Below are positions 9,883-17,450 of a stretch of DNA of 33,376 bases, piece by piece (position 1 is the first letter of the stretch; every line of letters starts with the position of its first letter). Origin of the DNA: Pseudonocardiales bacterium (GTDB lineage Bacteria; Actinomycetota; Actinomycetes; Mycobacteriales; Pseudonocardiaceae); NCBI GenBank assembly GCA_019243635.1, contig JAFAUB010000079.1, forward strand, positions 1 to 33,376, written 5' to 3'. The notes below the pieces were generated by a model, which searched no databases, was not told the DNA's origin, and saw only the letters and a program-made list of their open reading frames with translations. The position numbers and the translations under genes were made by a program.

Positions 9883-11036
9883 GCCACTCCCTGATTGTCC
9901 GTTGGCCGGGTGTCCGCCGGCAGGCCGGTGACCTCGGCGTAATGCGTGAGCAGCTCGTCGCAGAGCGCGGGCCAGGTGCGTCTGAGCACACTGCGGCGGG
10001 CGGCTGCGCCGTACCGGCTGCGCAGCGCCGAGTCCTGAGCCAGGACGAGGACCGCACGGCGCAGCGCGTCGCCGAAGGTGGCATCAGCGTCCTTGCCTGT
10101 CTCGGGGAGGAGGAAACCGGTGCAGCCGTGGGCTACCAGGTCCCGCGGGCCGCCCGCGTCCGGCGCGATGACCGGCAGGCCGGAGGCGAGCGCCTCCTGC
10201 ACTGTCTGGCAGAACGTCTCGAAGGGCCCGGTGTGCACGAAGACGTCCAGGCTGGCGTAGGACCGCGCCAGCTCGATACCGGTCTGGAAGCCGAGGAAGG
10301 CGGCGGTGGGCAGCCGCTTGGCCAGCTGCGCGCGGTCCGGGCCGTCGCCCACCACGACCAGCCGAATGCCAGGGATGTCCTGCAGCGCGGACAGTCGCAG
10401 GACCCGTTTCTCCGGCGCCAGCCGGCCGACGAAACCGACGAGTATCTCGCCGTGTGGGGCCAGCTGCGCGCGCAGCCGCTCGTCTCGGCGGGATGGGCGG
10501 AAATGTGCGGTATCCACGCCGCGGGCCCAGCGGTGCACCCGCGGCACGCCGTGCGCGGCCAGGGCCGCTGCCGCGGCGCTGGACGGGGCGAGCGTGCGGT
10601 CGGCACCGCTGTGCACCCGCTGGATCCAGCGCCACGCGGCGCGGGCGGCGAAGCCCAGCCCGTAGGAGTCGGCGAACCCGGCGACGTCGGTCTGATAAAC
10701 GGCCACTGTGGGCACCGCGAGCCTGCGGGCGGCCCACAACCCGAGCGCCCCGACGATCACCGGGGAGGCCAGGTGCACCACGTCCGGGTCGAAGTCCCGC
10801 AATGCGGTGACCACCTTGCGGGTGGGCAGGCCCACCGGTACCGAGTCGACTACCGGCAGGTTCACCGCCGGCACCCGGACCACCGGGACGCCGTGGTAGC
10901 TGTCCGGCCCCGCGCCGGGGGCTATGACCATCGCCTGGTGTGCACTGCGGACCAGGTGCTCCACCACCCGCACGACCGAGTTGCTGACACCGTTGACGAC
11001 GGGCAGAAAAGTCTCAGTCACGATTGCAACGCGCAT
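9879..11036 (-). CDS. mgtA: MgtA-like alpha-mannosyltransferase (GT4)
   Basis: GDP-mannose-dependent alpha-mannosyltransferase-like protein, 385 aa, resembling mycobacterial/corynebacterial MgtA (formerly PimB), which mannosylates glucuronosyl-diacylglycerol at the membrane. Diagnostic stretches remembered from that family are present: V-N-G-V-S-N-S-V at 14-21, [27 protein letters not shown], and [19 protein letters not shown]. It is the middle gene of a three-gene operon between the SGNH hydrolase gene and a second GT4 gene. The substrate in this organism is inferred from homology. Confidence 0.85.
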   Translation of the reverse strand: MRVAIVTETFLPVVNGVSNSVVRVVEHLVRSAHQAMVIAPGAGPDSYHGVPVVRVPAVNLPVVDSVPVGLPTRKVVTALRDFDPDVVHLASPVIVGALGLWAARRLAVPTVAVYQTDVAGFADSYGLGFAARAAWRWIQRVHSGADRTLAPSSAAAAALAAHGVPRVHRWARGVDTAHFRPSRRDERLRAQLAPHGEILVGFVGRLAPEKRVLRLSALQDIPGIRLVVVGDGPDRAQLAKRLPTAAFLGFQTGIELARSYASLDVFVHTGPFETFCQTVQEALASGLPVIAPDAGGPRDLVAHGCTGFLLPETGKDADATFGDALRRAVLVLAQDSALRSRYGAAARRSVLRRTWPALCDELLTHYAEVTGLPADTRPTDNQGVA

Positions 11037-11129
11037 GCGCCGACCGTGTCGGGCCCCGTCTCCGTAACGGCGAACTTTTCGTGTTGTGGCGTGGAACTCC
11101 TGGCGAACTCCTCGGGTTCCATGACGGCG

Positions 11130-11945
11130 CTACCGCCGCAGCCGACCGAACAGCTCCCGCAGCACCACTGCGGCGGCATGCGGTAGCAGGTCCCGGCCAC
11201 GCCGGACCAACCAGGGCACGCCATGGCAGACCAACCAGGCGACGTGGTCCGCGGCAGTCAGCTGTCGGCCATCAGCGCAGGTCAGATCGACCGGATGGGG
11301 CACCGCGATCCCGACACCGGCGAGCAGGTCGGCAAGACCGGAGGCGAGCAATCGGTGTCCGCGCTCGGAGGGATGCAGACGGTCCACGCTCCACGCCGCG
11401 GTGTCGTAGGCGCCGGGCATCACGTGGAGATCCAGGCACAGCGCACCGCGCCGGGCCACCACCTGGTCGATGGCGTCGTTGAGCTGCCCGATCCGGTGGT
11501 GCAGGGCACGGCGCAGCGGGCCGGGCAACCGGAAGACCCGTCCATGACGGTGGAACCGGGTGATCAGCACCAGGGCACCGGCGGCCCGCAGCGCGGTGAC
11601 CGCGATGTCAAGGTCGTCGCGTAGCGCGACGGGGTCGAAGTCCGACCGCAGTGTGTCGTTCATCCCAGCTGAGATCACCGCGACATCGGGTCGCGCCGCT
11701 ACGGCACCGGGCAGCTGCCCATACCGTAGGTCGGCGATCCGCGCACCGATGGTGGACAGGTTGGTGTAGCGGACCTCGCCTGGCACCCCCAGTGCCGCCG
11801 CCAGCAGCGGACCGAAACCGCGCCAGCCACCGCCGGGCAACGGGTCACCCACACCGGCCGCGGTGGAGTCACCCAGTACGGCCAGGCTTGCGGCGCGACG
11901 GCCGACGGAGAGAACGGGTACGGCGGGAAGCGTTTCCACGGCCAT
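11130..11945 (-). CDS. SGNH/GDSL-type hydrolase
   Basis: Serine esterase/lipase fold of the SGNH superfamily, 271 aa. Block I is V-L-G-D-S-T-A-A-G-V-G-D with Ser27, the Asn of block III lies in I-S-A-G-M-N-D (Asn96), and block V is D-R-L-H-P-S with Asp188 and His191, so the catalytic set is complete. No signal peptide is visible. It heads an operon with two GT4 glycosyltransferases (93-bp gap), a frequent actinobacterial pairing that suggests acyl-group removal or transfer on an envelope glycolipid. C-terminal residues 215-271 are Arg-rich and may sit on the membrane. Confidence 0.87.
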   Translation of the reverse strand: MAVETLPAVPVLSVGRRAASLAVLGDSTAAGVGDPLPGGGWRGFGPLLAAALGVPGEVRYTNLSTIGARIADLRYGQLPGAVAARPDVAVISAGMNDTLRSDFDPVALRDDLDIAVTALRAAGALVLITRFHRHGRVFRLPGPLRRALHHRIGQLNDAIDQVVARRGALCLDLHVMPGAYDTAAWSVDRLHPSERGHRLLASGLADLLAGVGIAVPHPVDLTCADGRQLTAADHVAWLVCHGVPWLVRRGRDLLPHAAAVVLRELFGRLRR

Positions 11946-12047
11946 CCAATGATGATCACCTGGTGGGGCTCACCTGCGGTGAGCAGCTGATGACATGTCG
12001 AGGACAGCTTCGCGAACGATCCGTGCCGCAGAGCGGGACGAAGCCCA

Positions 12048-12677
12048 TCACCGAGTGAAGGCGGCTGCGGCGTAGTCCGACAGTGCCTCGTTCAACGTCT
12101 CAGCGGTGGCACCGTCATCGAGCTGGGCTTGCAGGTGGTCGGCGGCGAGGGGGGCCAGCAGGGCGTGAGCGAGTATGCCCGCCGGCGTCGGTCGGCAGCC
12201 GGCCTCGCGTAGTAGTACGTCCAGGTGCTGCCTCCAGAAGCGGTAGGCGCCGATGCGGTAGCGGGCGCCGGGACTGGCGGTCTCGGACATCCGCACCAGG
12301 TCGAGGTTGGTCAGCGCGTACCTCAGATAGGCCACCACGAACGCGGCGGCCCGCTCCTGGGGTTCCGCACCGGGGCCCAGCGGCGGTGGGCCGTGCAGGA
12401 TCGCCTCCTGCAGCTCGCGCTCACGGTCGTCGAGCAGTGCCGCGGCCAGGCCGGACTTGTCCCCGAAGCGCCGGAACAACGTTCCTTTGCCCACCCCGGC
12501 GGCCGCGGCCACCGTGTCCAGGCTGACCGCCGCCGGGTCGTCGTGCTCGTCGAACAGCCGCGCCGCCGTCTCCAGGATCCTGCGTCGGTTCCGTGCCGCG
12601 TCGGCCCGTTCCGGTCGAGGTGCATGCCCGGCCGTGCTTGACGAAGAGGACTGCGGTCCGCTAGTGTTCAGCGACAT
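12048..12677 (-). CDS. TetR/AcrR family transcriptional regulator
   Basis: One-component repressor, 209 aa. Residues 1-25 are a Ser-rich tail; a TetR helix-turn-helix follows at about 30-75 (R-I-L-E-T-A-A-R-L-F then V-A-A-A-A-G-V-G-K-G-T-L-F-R-R-F-G). The C-terminal ligand domain includes a Y-L-R-Y-A-L-T-N-L-D segment. No Shine-Dalgarno precedes the ATG, so the mRNA may be leaderless. It is divergent from the rhodanese gene with a perfect palindrome in the 38-bp gap, so it probably represses itself and that gene. Confidence 0.9.
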   Translation of the reverse strand: MSLNTSGPQSSSSSTAGHAPRPERADAARNRRRILETAARLFDEHDDPAAVSLDTVAAAAGVGKGTLFRRFGDKSGLAAALLDDRERELQEAILHGPPPLGPGAEPQERAAAFVVAYLRYALTNLDLVRMSETASPGARYRIGAYRFWRQHLDVLLREAGCRPTPAGILAHALLAPLAADHLQAQLDDGATAETLNEALSDYAAAAFTR

Positions 12678-12681
12678 AAGC

Positions 12682-12693
12682 GGACTGTAGTCC
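12682..12693. promoter_or_regulatory. Candidate TetR operator GGACTGTAGTCC
   Basis: A palindrome (GGACT, GT spacer, AGTCC) in the 38-bp space between the divergent TetR and rhodanese genes, 5 bp from the TetR start codon. Position and symmetry fit an autoregulatory operator; binding is not shown. Confidence 0.6.
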
Positions 12694-12715
12694 AGTAAAG
12701 GAAGGAAGTCCAGAC

Positions 12716-13057
12716 GTGACCACTGTCATCAGTCGTGCGGAGCTCCAGGACGCGATCGAGGCCGGCAGCGTGGTGCTCGTTGATGCACTGCCGGAGAGCT
12801 ACTACGCCCAGCAGCACCTGCCCGGCGCGCTCAACCTGGTCGCCGACGAGGTGGAGGACCGCGCCGCCACGCTGCTGCCGGACACGAACGCCGCGATCGT
12901 CACCTACTGCTCCAACACCGCGTGTCCCAACAGTGGACAGGTTGCGGCCAAGCTGGAGAGCATGGGGTACCGCGACGTGCGCAAGTACGCCGACGGCATC
13001 CAGGACTGGGTGGGGGCCGGCCTCCCGACCGAGTCCGGCCTCGCTGCTCGTCGCTGA
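12716..13057 (+). CDS. Rhodanese-like sulfurtransferase domain protein
   Basis: Single rhodanese domain, 113 aa, GTG start with GAAGGAAG 7 nt upstream. The family opening is V-V-L-V-D-A-L-P-E-S-Y-Y with H-L-P-G-A-L-N at 34-40. The active-site loop is Y-C-S-N-T-A-C-P-N-S, Cys65 being the expected persulfide carrier. A second Cys (70) sits in the loop where classical rhodaneses often have Arg, which could permit disulfide chemistry. Probably controlled by the divergent TetR protein and possibly involved in thiol or sulfide stress, but that role is inferred. Confidence 0.88.
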   Translation: MTTVISRAELQDAIEAGSVVLVDALPESYYAQQHLPGALNLVADEVEDRAATLLPDTNAAIVTYCSNTACPNSGQVAAKLESMGYRDVRKYADGIQDWVGAGLPTESGLAARR

Positions 13058-13067
13058 GCTCCGCCCA

Positions 13068-13114
13068 CGCCCCCGGTCGCCGGTCGGACCGTCATCGACC
13101 GGCGACCGGGGGCG
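13068..13114. terminator. Bidirectional terminator hairpin, 18-bp stem
   Basis: 13068-13085 pairs perfectly with 13097-13114 around an 11-nt loop, in the gap between the convergent rhodanese gene and the last gene of the minus-strand seven-gene operon. Confidence 0.85.
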
Positions 13115-13130
13115 CGAGCGCCGAAGATCG

Positions 13131-13871
13131 TCAGTGGGAGTCGAGGATCTGCGCGGCTCGGGTGAGCAGGTCTGCGTAGACCGTTGGCCGGTCCTCATCC
13201 ACGACGGGATAGCCGACACCGAAGTCGCCACCGAGCCAGCGGGCCGAGATGCCGGGATTAGCGATGTTCGTCCCGTCGTGCAGGAAGATGTGCGGGCTGC
13301 AGGTGACGCGGCCCTCGCGCGAGGCTCGGTACTGCTCCATCACCGCCGCCCGGTAGCGGCCCTGGTCGAGTGCGGCAGCGAGGGTGTCGGTATGCACGAC
13401 ACCGGTTTCCTGTGCGACGTCGAGGATGACATGCCGCATCGCGATGCACTGGCCCTGTGCCCAGAAGGCGCGCCGGAGCGCCCGGTCGAGCTGTTCGCTT
13501 GCGTGCCATCCCTGGGCCTTGGCGGCCTGGACGGCCTCCAGGGCCGGAAGCGTGGTGACCGGGTAGGTCCAGTCCGGTCCTTGCCATAGTCGCCAGCCGG
13601 CCGCCGGTTCGATGGCGCCGAGGACCGCGGTCTCCGAGTCGACGCCGGGGCGCGCATTGACCTCGCGGTTGAACAGCTCCAGCGGAAAGGCGCGCAGGTC
13701 GAACCAGAGGCGGCCCTCCAGACCGAGCTGCCGTCGGGTCTCGTGCAGCCGGTGGACGGCGACGTGCGCGAACGAACAGTTCAGGTCGGTGAAGACGGTG
13801 ATCGTGTCTTTGCTCGCCGGCAGACGAGGATCGCCGGTTTCGGTGGTGTGTGTCCGCGCTCCGCGGCCCAT
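13131..13871 (-). CDS. DsbA-fold thiol protein with a single active-site Cys
   Basis: Thioredoxin/DsbA-like fold related to DsbA and 2-hydroxychromene-2-carboxylate isomerase, 246 aa. Strand 1 is I-T-V-F-T-D-L-N and the active-site position reads C-S-F-A from Cys32, so the second Cys of CxxC is replaced by Ala. The helical insert is typical, and the cis-Pro region V-T-C-S-P-H-I-F-L precedes the last strands. A lone Cys suits a thiol-conjugate isomerase/transferase or a glutathione/mycothiol-dependent role rather than disulfide oxidation. The ATG at 13871 lies 2 bp after the methyltransferase stop; its ribosome binding site is poor, so the start is uncertain. Last gene of the seven-gene operon. 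Confidence 0.8.
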   Translation of the reverse strand: MGRGARTHTTETGDPRLPASKDTITVFTDLNCSFAHVAVHRLHETRRQLGLEGRLWFDLRAFPLELFNREVNARPGVDSETAVLGAIEPAAGWRLWQGPDWTYPVTTLPALEAVQAAKAQGWHASEQLDRALRRAFWAQGQCIAMRHVILDVAQETGVVHTDTLAAALDQGRYRAAVMEQYRASREGRVTCSPHIFLHDGTNIANPGISARWLGGDFGVGYPVVDEDRPTVYADLLTRAAQILDSH

Positions 13872-13873
13872 CT

Positions 13874-14950
13874 TTATGTGCCGCGCGCGCTTTGCGGGGC
13901 TTCCGCCGTGCTCTGCGCGAAGTGGGCCACCGTCGCGCCCCGCGAGATCACCCGGCCTTCCCAGCGGTAGCTCTGGCGGAAGGGTCCGGCCGTCCGGTCG
14001 GCGCACGATCGGCTGAACATGAGCCCGATCCGGTCGCCGCGCTGTACCGGCACCGGTTCCGCGATGGGTAGGTAGCAGTGCTTCCAGCTGTCGGAGGTAG
14101 CCCGGCCCGCTATGTCATCACTGGAGATGTCCAGCGCCACCGTGTCCGAGAGCGTCGCCACGAAATAGCCCTTGAAGCCGGTCAGCAGCCCGTCGTGCCG
14201 GGCGGTGTAGACCAGCGGCACCTGGTAGGAGGCTGCCGCGGGTGGTATGCTGGCGGCGAGGTCGTACAGCCGAGCCACCCTCGGCGTGGCGAGATACGTG
14301 CGAACGGGAATGACCACATCGTAGTAGAGATCGAACGGGCTGCGCGCACTGCGGCGGCGCAGCCGCTCAGCGAACGGCGCTGGGCCGCCGGCGTCCACCG
14401 GGTCACCACGACTCACCTGCTCGTGCGCCCGCTCGGCCGCGACCGGCACGAGGTAACTCTCCACTCGGCTGGGCACGATCAGGCCGCCGTCGGCTAGCAG
14501 CCGCCGACGGGCATCGGCGAGGATCGCGACGAGACCCTCGTTGTCGGCCAGGTTGCCCATGATCTCCGAAACGACGACGTCGACCCGCTCGGGCAGGCTC
14601 ACGTCGAAGGACACGCCGTGGATCGGATGGAAGCGCTCACCGTGGCCGGCGGCCACTACCCGTTCGGTCGCGGTATGCAGGACGGAGGCGTTGAGGTCGA
14701 TCCCGTAGACCCGCCGGGCTCCGGCTTCCAACGCCCACAGGGCCAGGATGCCGGTGCCGGTTCCCAGGTCGAGGACTGTCATGCCAGGCCGTACCGTCTC
14801 GGCGATGGCGGTACGAAACGCGGTCATCCGCACCTCGTCGCCGAGCAGCAGGTCGTGGAAGGCGGCGTCCCACTCTGAAAGCTGTTCGGATGCCGGCAGC
14901 CATACCTGCTCTGGCTCGTATCCGGCGGTGTCGGTGGCGGGTGAGGTCAT
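13874..14950 (-). CDS. PRMT-like class I SAM-dependent methyltransferase
   Basis: SAM-dependent methyltransferase, 358 aa. SAM motif I is V-L-D-L-G-T-G-T-G-I-L at 59-69 and Asp85 ends strand 2. The sequence S-E-I-M-G-N-L-A-D-N-E puts Glu129 and Glu138 nine residues apart, the spacing of the 'double-E' loop of protein arginine methyltransferases (PRMT1 Glu144/Glu153, from memory). A beta-barrel-like C-terminal half follows, also PRMT-like. The substrate may be a guanidino or amine compound rather than protein, given the biosynthetic neighbours (inference). The ATG overlaps the Rieske gene stop (ATGA). The same frame stays open for 133 codons upstream, but that stretch is the Rieske gene read out of frame. 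Confidence 0.85.
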   Translation of the reverse strand: MTSPATDTAGYEPEQVWLPASEQLSEWDAAFHDLLLGDEVRMTAFRTAIAETVRPGMTVLDLGTGTGILALWALEAGARRVYGIDLNASVLHTATERVVAAGHGERFHPIHGVSFDVSLPERVDVVVSEIMGNLADNEGLVAILADARRRLLADGGLIVPSRVESYLVPVAAERAHEQVSRGDPVDAGGPAPFAERLRRRSARSPFDLYYDVVIPVRTYLATPRVARLYDLAASIPPAAASYQVPLVYTARHDGLLTGFKGYFVATLSDTVALDISSDDIAGRATSDSWKHCYLPIAEPVPVQRGDRIGLMFSRSCADRTAGPFRQSYRWEGRVISRGATVAHFAQSTAEAPQSARGT

Positions 14951-15333
14951 GATCCGGTCCTGCCGTCCTGCCGGTGGTTCGCGTCCTTTGCGATGCCGGC
15001 TTGGGGGTGAGGGTCCTCGGGTCGGGGGCGGGCTTCGGCTGCGGGACCGGTGTCGGGAGGGTGGGCTTGCGTGCGGTGCACCGCCAGCGGACCGGTGCCG
15101 GGACCTGAGGTGGGGCAGCCGGTGGCGAGATCGAACGTCGAGCCGTGCAGCGGGCAGGTGATCCGCAGCGTGCGGACGTTGACGTACCCGTGGACGAGTC
15201 GCCCCTTGCGGTGCGGGCATGCTGCGGCGATCACGTACTCCCGCCCGTCCACCCGGACGCGTACCCACTCGCCGGGCAGAGCTTCGGTCACCGGGCCTGC
15301 CGGGGAGCCGCTCGGGTGGCGCGGCTCGCTCAC
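14947..15333 (-). CDS. Small Rieske [2Fe-2S] ferredoxin
   Basis: Electron carrier, 128 aa, soluble, with no signal peptide. The Rieske cluster ligands are Cys39/His41 (A-A-C-P-H-R-K-G) and Cys60/His63 (T-C-P-L-H-G-S-T-F-D-L). The region after residue 85 is a Pro/Arg-rich, probably disordered tail. The GTG at 15333 overlaps the stop of the diiron oxidase gene (GTGA) and its own stop overlaps the methyltransferase start, so production is coupled to both. The obvious hypothesis is that it delivers electrons to the neighbouring oxidase. Confidence 0.88.
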   Translation of the reverse strand: MSEPRHPSGSPAGPVTEALPGEWVRVRVDGREYVIAAACPHRKGRLVHGYVNVRTLRITCPLHGSTFDLATGCPTSGPGTGPLAVHRTQAHPPDTGPAAEARPRPEDPHPQAGIAKDANHRQDGRTGS

Positions 15334-16160
15334 GCTTCCTCCCGCGCACGCCGCACCGCGGCCTCGAAGGCCGTGCCGATCAGCTCCGAGAGCAGGAGGG
15401 CACCGATCCAGAGCTTGGTCGGGTCCATGGCGCGCGTCGCGCCGCATTCCCGGATGGCGAGCTGCATCTCCTTCCGGTGAAAGTCGTCGATGTGCACGTG
15501 TTCGCTGTAATAGCGTCCGTGAGTGATGCCCAGCCGTTCGCACGCGCGCACCTGGACGGTGAACGCAGCCGGGATGCTCGCCTCCAGGTAGGCCAGCGCG
15601 CCGAGGAAGTACTCCACGTCGGGCACACGCTGTGTCAGCCAGTAGAAGACGTTCAGGAAGGCATACGTCTCGTCGCTGGTGTGATCGAGATAGTGGTTCA
15701 GGTCCAGCGGCAACCCCAGCTCTGTCAGCAGGTTGCGATAGAGCTGCGAGTGGGCCTGCTGGAGGTTGCCGCAACCGAACTCGTCGATGAGTACACGCAT
15801 CACCGCCATCTGCGCCCTGATCGGCAGACGGGGGATGATCGGGAAGAAGTTCTGAGCCTCGGTCAGCCCATCCAGCGCGAACTCCCGGACCACGAGCGTG
15901 AACTGCTCACGGCTCGCCTCCTCGGCCAGGTAGTGACCGGCGGGTGTGCCTTTCTGCTCACCGTCCAGTAGTCCCTCTAGTGCCGCCACCCACTGCGTAC
16001 GCGAGCCGACCGGCGGCGTACGCGCAATGAGGGCGGCGACCTTCGGCATGATCCAGTCCCGTTCGATCCGCTCGATCTGCGTGTAGCGGTCGGCGTTGGG
16101 CAGCGAGCGGTTGTGGATGAACAGGCGTTTGAGGGAACTGTCCATCGTCGTGGTCCTCAT
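15330..16160 (-). CDS. Heme-oxygenase-like diiron oxidase (HDO / iron-containing redox enzyme family)
   Basis: All-helical oxidase fold, 276 aa. The six-residue metal site expected for the HDO superfamily is complete: Glu101, Glu127, His137, His221, Asp225 and His228. The spacings (26, 10, then H-x3-D-x2-H) match those I remember for SznF. Members such as SznF and UndA perform N-oxygenation, desaturation, C-C cleavage or decarboxylation of amino acids and fatty acids. The ATG at 16160 has GGAG 7 nt upstream; a second ATG at 16145 is possible. The GTGA overlap with a Rieske ferredoxin gene supports a redox partner. The gene start lies inside a 203-bp overlap with the upstream lyase frame. Confidence 0.85.
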   Translation of the reverse strand: MRTTTMDSSLKRLFIHNRSLPNADRYTQIERIERDWIMPKVAALIARTPPVGSRTQWVAALEGLLDGEQKGTPAGHYLAEEASREQFTLVVREFALDGLTEAQNFFPIIPRLPIRAQMAVMRVLIDEFGCGNLQQAHSQLYRNLLTELGLPLDLNHYLDHTSDETYAFLNVFYWLTQRVPDVEYFLGALAYLEASIPAAFTVQVRACERLGITHGRYYSEHVHIDDFHRKEMQLAIRECGATRAMDPTKLWIGALLLSELIGTAFEAAVRRAREEA

Positions 16161-16962
16161 GCTGACGCTCCTGTGTCTGGATGATCCGAGCCGTGGTGAG
16201 CACTCCGCGCCGGTGCAGCTCGGCTTTGATCATGCGATACCAGTCCGGCCGCGCCAGCCCGTACCGCTCGCAGGCGGCCCGCACCTCGGCCGCCCGTGCC
16301 GAGGACGGCTCGACGAACAGCGCCGTGCACAGCGCCGGTTCGACGTTGGCCAATGCGACGAGGTAGCCGTCGACCTCACCCGCCTCCAGAAGCAGCGCTT
16401 CGACGCCCTGGAGTATCGGCACTCCCGGACGGGCCGCGATCAGGCGCCGCGTGAACGCGGCCGAGCCACCGGAGTCCTTGACCGCGACCACCCCCGCTAA
16501 CCTGCACACCTGCAGCAGCGTGTCCAGGTGGAGACTGTTGCCGGACACGGCGCTTTCGTGGTACGCGACCACCGGCAGCGAGACGGCCTGCGTCACGGCC
16601 GCGTAGTGCCGGTACATCTCCCGCTGGCTGACCTGCGGCCCGTACGGCGTGGTGACCACGACGGCACGGGCGCCGAGCGCGGCCGCGAGCCGCGCTCGGG
16701 CGATCACCTCGGTGGTCGTCGGGCGTTCGATCCCGGCCAGCACCGGCAGCCCACCGGCGTGGCGCGCTGTGCCGGCGACCAGCTGGTTCCATTGCCGGTC
16801 TGACAAGGCCCAGCCCTCACCGGTGCTGAGCGCCGGAACCAGTGCGTTCACGTGCGGTCGGACCGAGGTGACCAGCCGCGCGATGTCCGGCGCGCAGATC
16901 TCGCCGGCGTCGGTGAGCGGCGTCACCAACGCGACGATCACCCCGGTCCAGGGCCGCCTCAT
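15958..16962 (-). CDS. DHDPS/N-acetylneuraminate lyase family protein with out-of-frame C-terminal extension
   Basis: TIM-barrel aldolase/lyase of the DapA family, 334 aa as read. It normally uses a Schiff-base Lys to add or remove pyruvate. Residues 1-262 match the fold: V-I-V-A-L-V-T-P-L at 8-16, S-T-G-E-G at 47-51 for pyruvate carboxylate binding, Tyr134 in V-V-A-Y-H-E-S, and Lys162 in V-A-V-K-D-S-G-G. From about residue 263 the frame runs 203 bp into the next gene and yields a low-complexity His/Arg/Gly tail. So the stop was probably lost or shifted, or the overlap is genuine. The start at 16962 overlaps the preceding stop (TGATG). Typical family length is about 290-300 aa. Confidence 0.82.
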   Translation of the reverse strand: MRRPWTGVIVALVTPLTDAGEICAPDIARLVTSVRPHVNALVPALSTGEGWALSDRQWNQLVAGTARHAGGLPVLAGIERPTTTEVIARARLAAALGARAVVVTTPYGPQVSQREMYRHYAAVTQAVSLPVVAYHESAVSGNSLHLDTLLQVCRLAGVVAVKDSGGSAAFTRRLIAARPGVPILQGVEALLLEAGEVDGYLVALANVEPALCTALFVEPSSARAAEVRAACERYGLARPDWYRMIKAELHRRGVLTTARIIQTQERQHEDHDDGQFPQTPVHPQPLAAQRRPLHADRADRTGLDHAEGRRPHCAYAAGRLAYAVGGGTRGTTGR

Positions 16963-17450
16963 CACAACTCCGCCATCGGCACTCGAAGCGCCAGCGAGGT
17001 GCGGTAGAGCCGCTCCAGTGCTTCCGGGAACGACAGCTCCGCGTCGGCCTCCGGCGCCCGTATCGGCAGCCGACCGTGTGCCAACAACCGCGGGCTGACC
17101 GACCACAGCACACCGTTCCCGTTCAGGACCATCGCCGCCAGCAGCTGTTCGTGCGTGGCCAGCCCGTTCAGCTCCGCCACCGGGCCGACTCGCAAGTCGG
17201 CCGCGTCATAACCGCGCCGCTCGATACGCATGTCCGTGTGCAGGTTGTCCATGAACGGGTAATAGGCGTCCTGCACCGCACGCGGGAATCGCCACACCAG
17301 GTCGTCACACCGGCCGACCTGCTCCAGGCTCATCACCACGCGGCCGGACAGTCGGGCGGCGAAAAAAGACTTGCAGGCGATCCGCACCGGCTCCTCGGTA
17401 CTGTTCATACCGAGGAAGAGCGCCGCGTCGACGTACTCGTCACCGGCCAT
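16962..17450 (-). CDS. Uncharacterised protein, possibly DUF6190-like
   Basis: A 162-aa protein of unknown function. The opening D-A-A-L-F-L-G-M-N and later [27 protein letters not shown] and H-T-D-M are strongly patterned. They recall a small actinobacterial family I associate with the name DUF6190; that name is from memory and should be checked. Its alternation of acidic residues is weakly PIN-like, which is not enough to claim nuclease activity. The start lies 11 bp inside the aminotransferase gene and its stop overlaps the lyase start, so it is an integral part of the operon. Confidence 0.75.
   Translation of the reverse strand: MAGDEYVDAALFLGMNSTEEPVRIACKSFFAARLSGRVVMSLEQVGRCDDLVWRFPRAVQDAYYPFMDNLHTDMRIERRGYDAADLRVGPVAELNGLATHEQLLAAMVLNGNGVLWSVSPRLLAHGRLPIRAPEADAELSFPEALERLYRTSLALRVPMAEL

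Noticed and set aside
14951..15349. N-terminal extension of the methyltransferase frame by 133 codons
   Set aside because: It is Arg/Pro/Ser low-complexity and lies over the Rieske gene, whose cluster ligands are intact.
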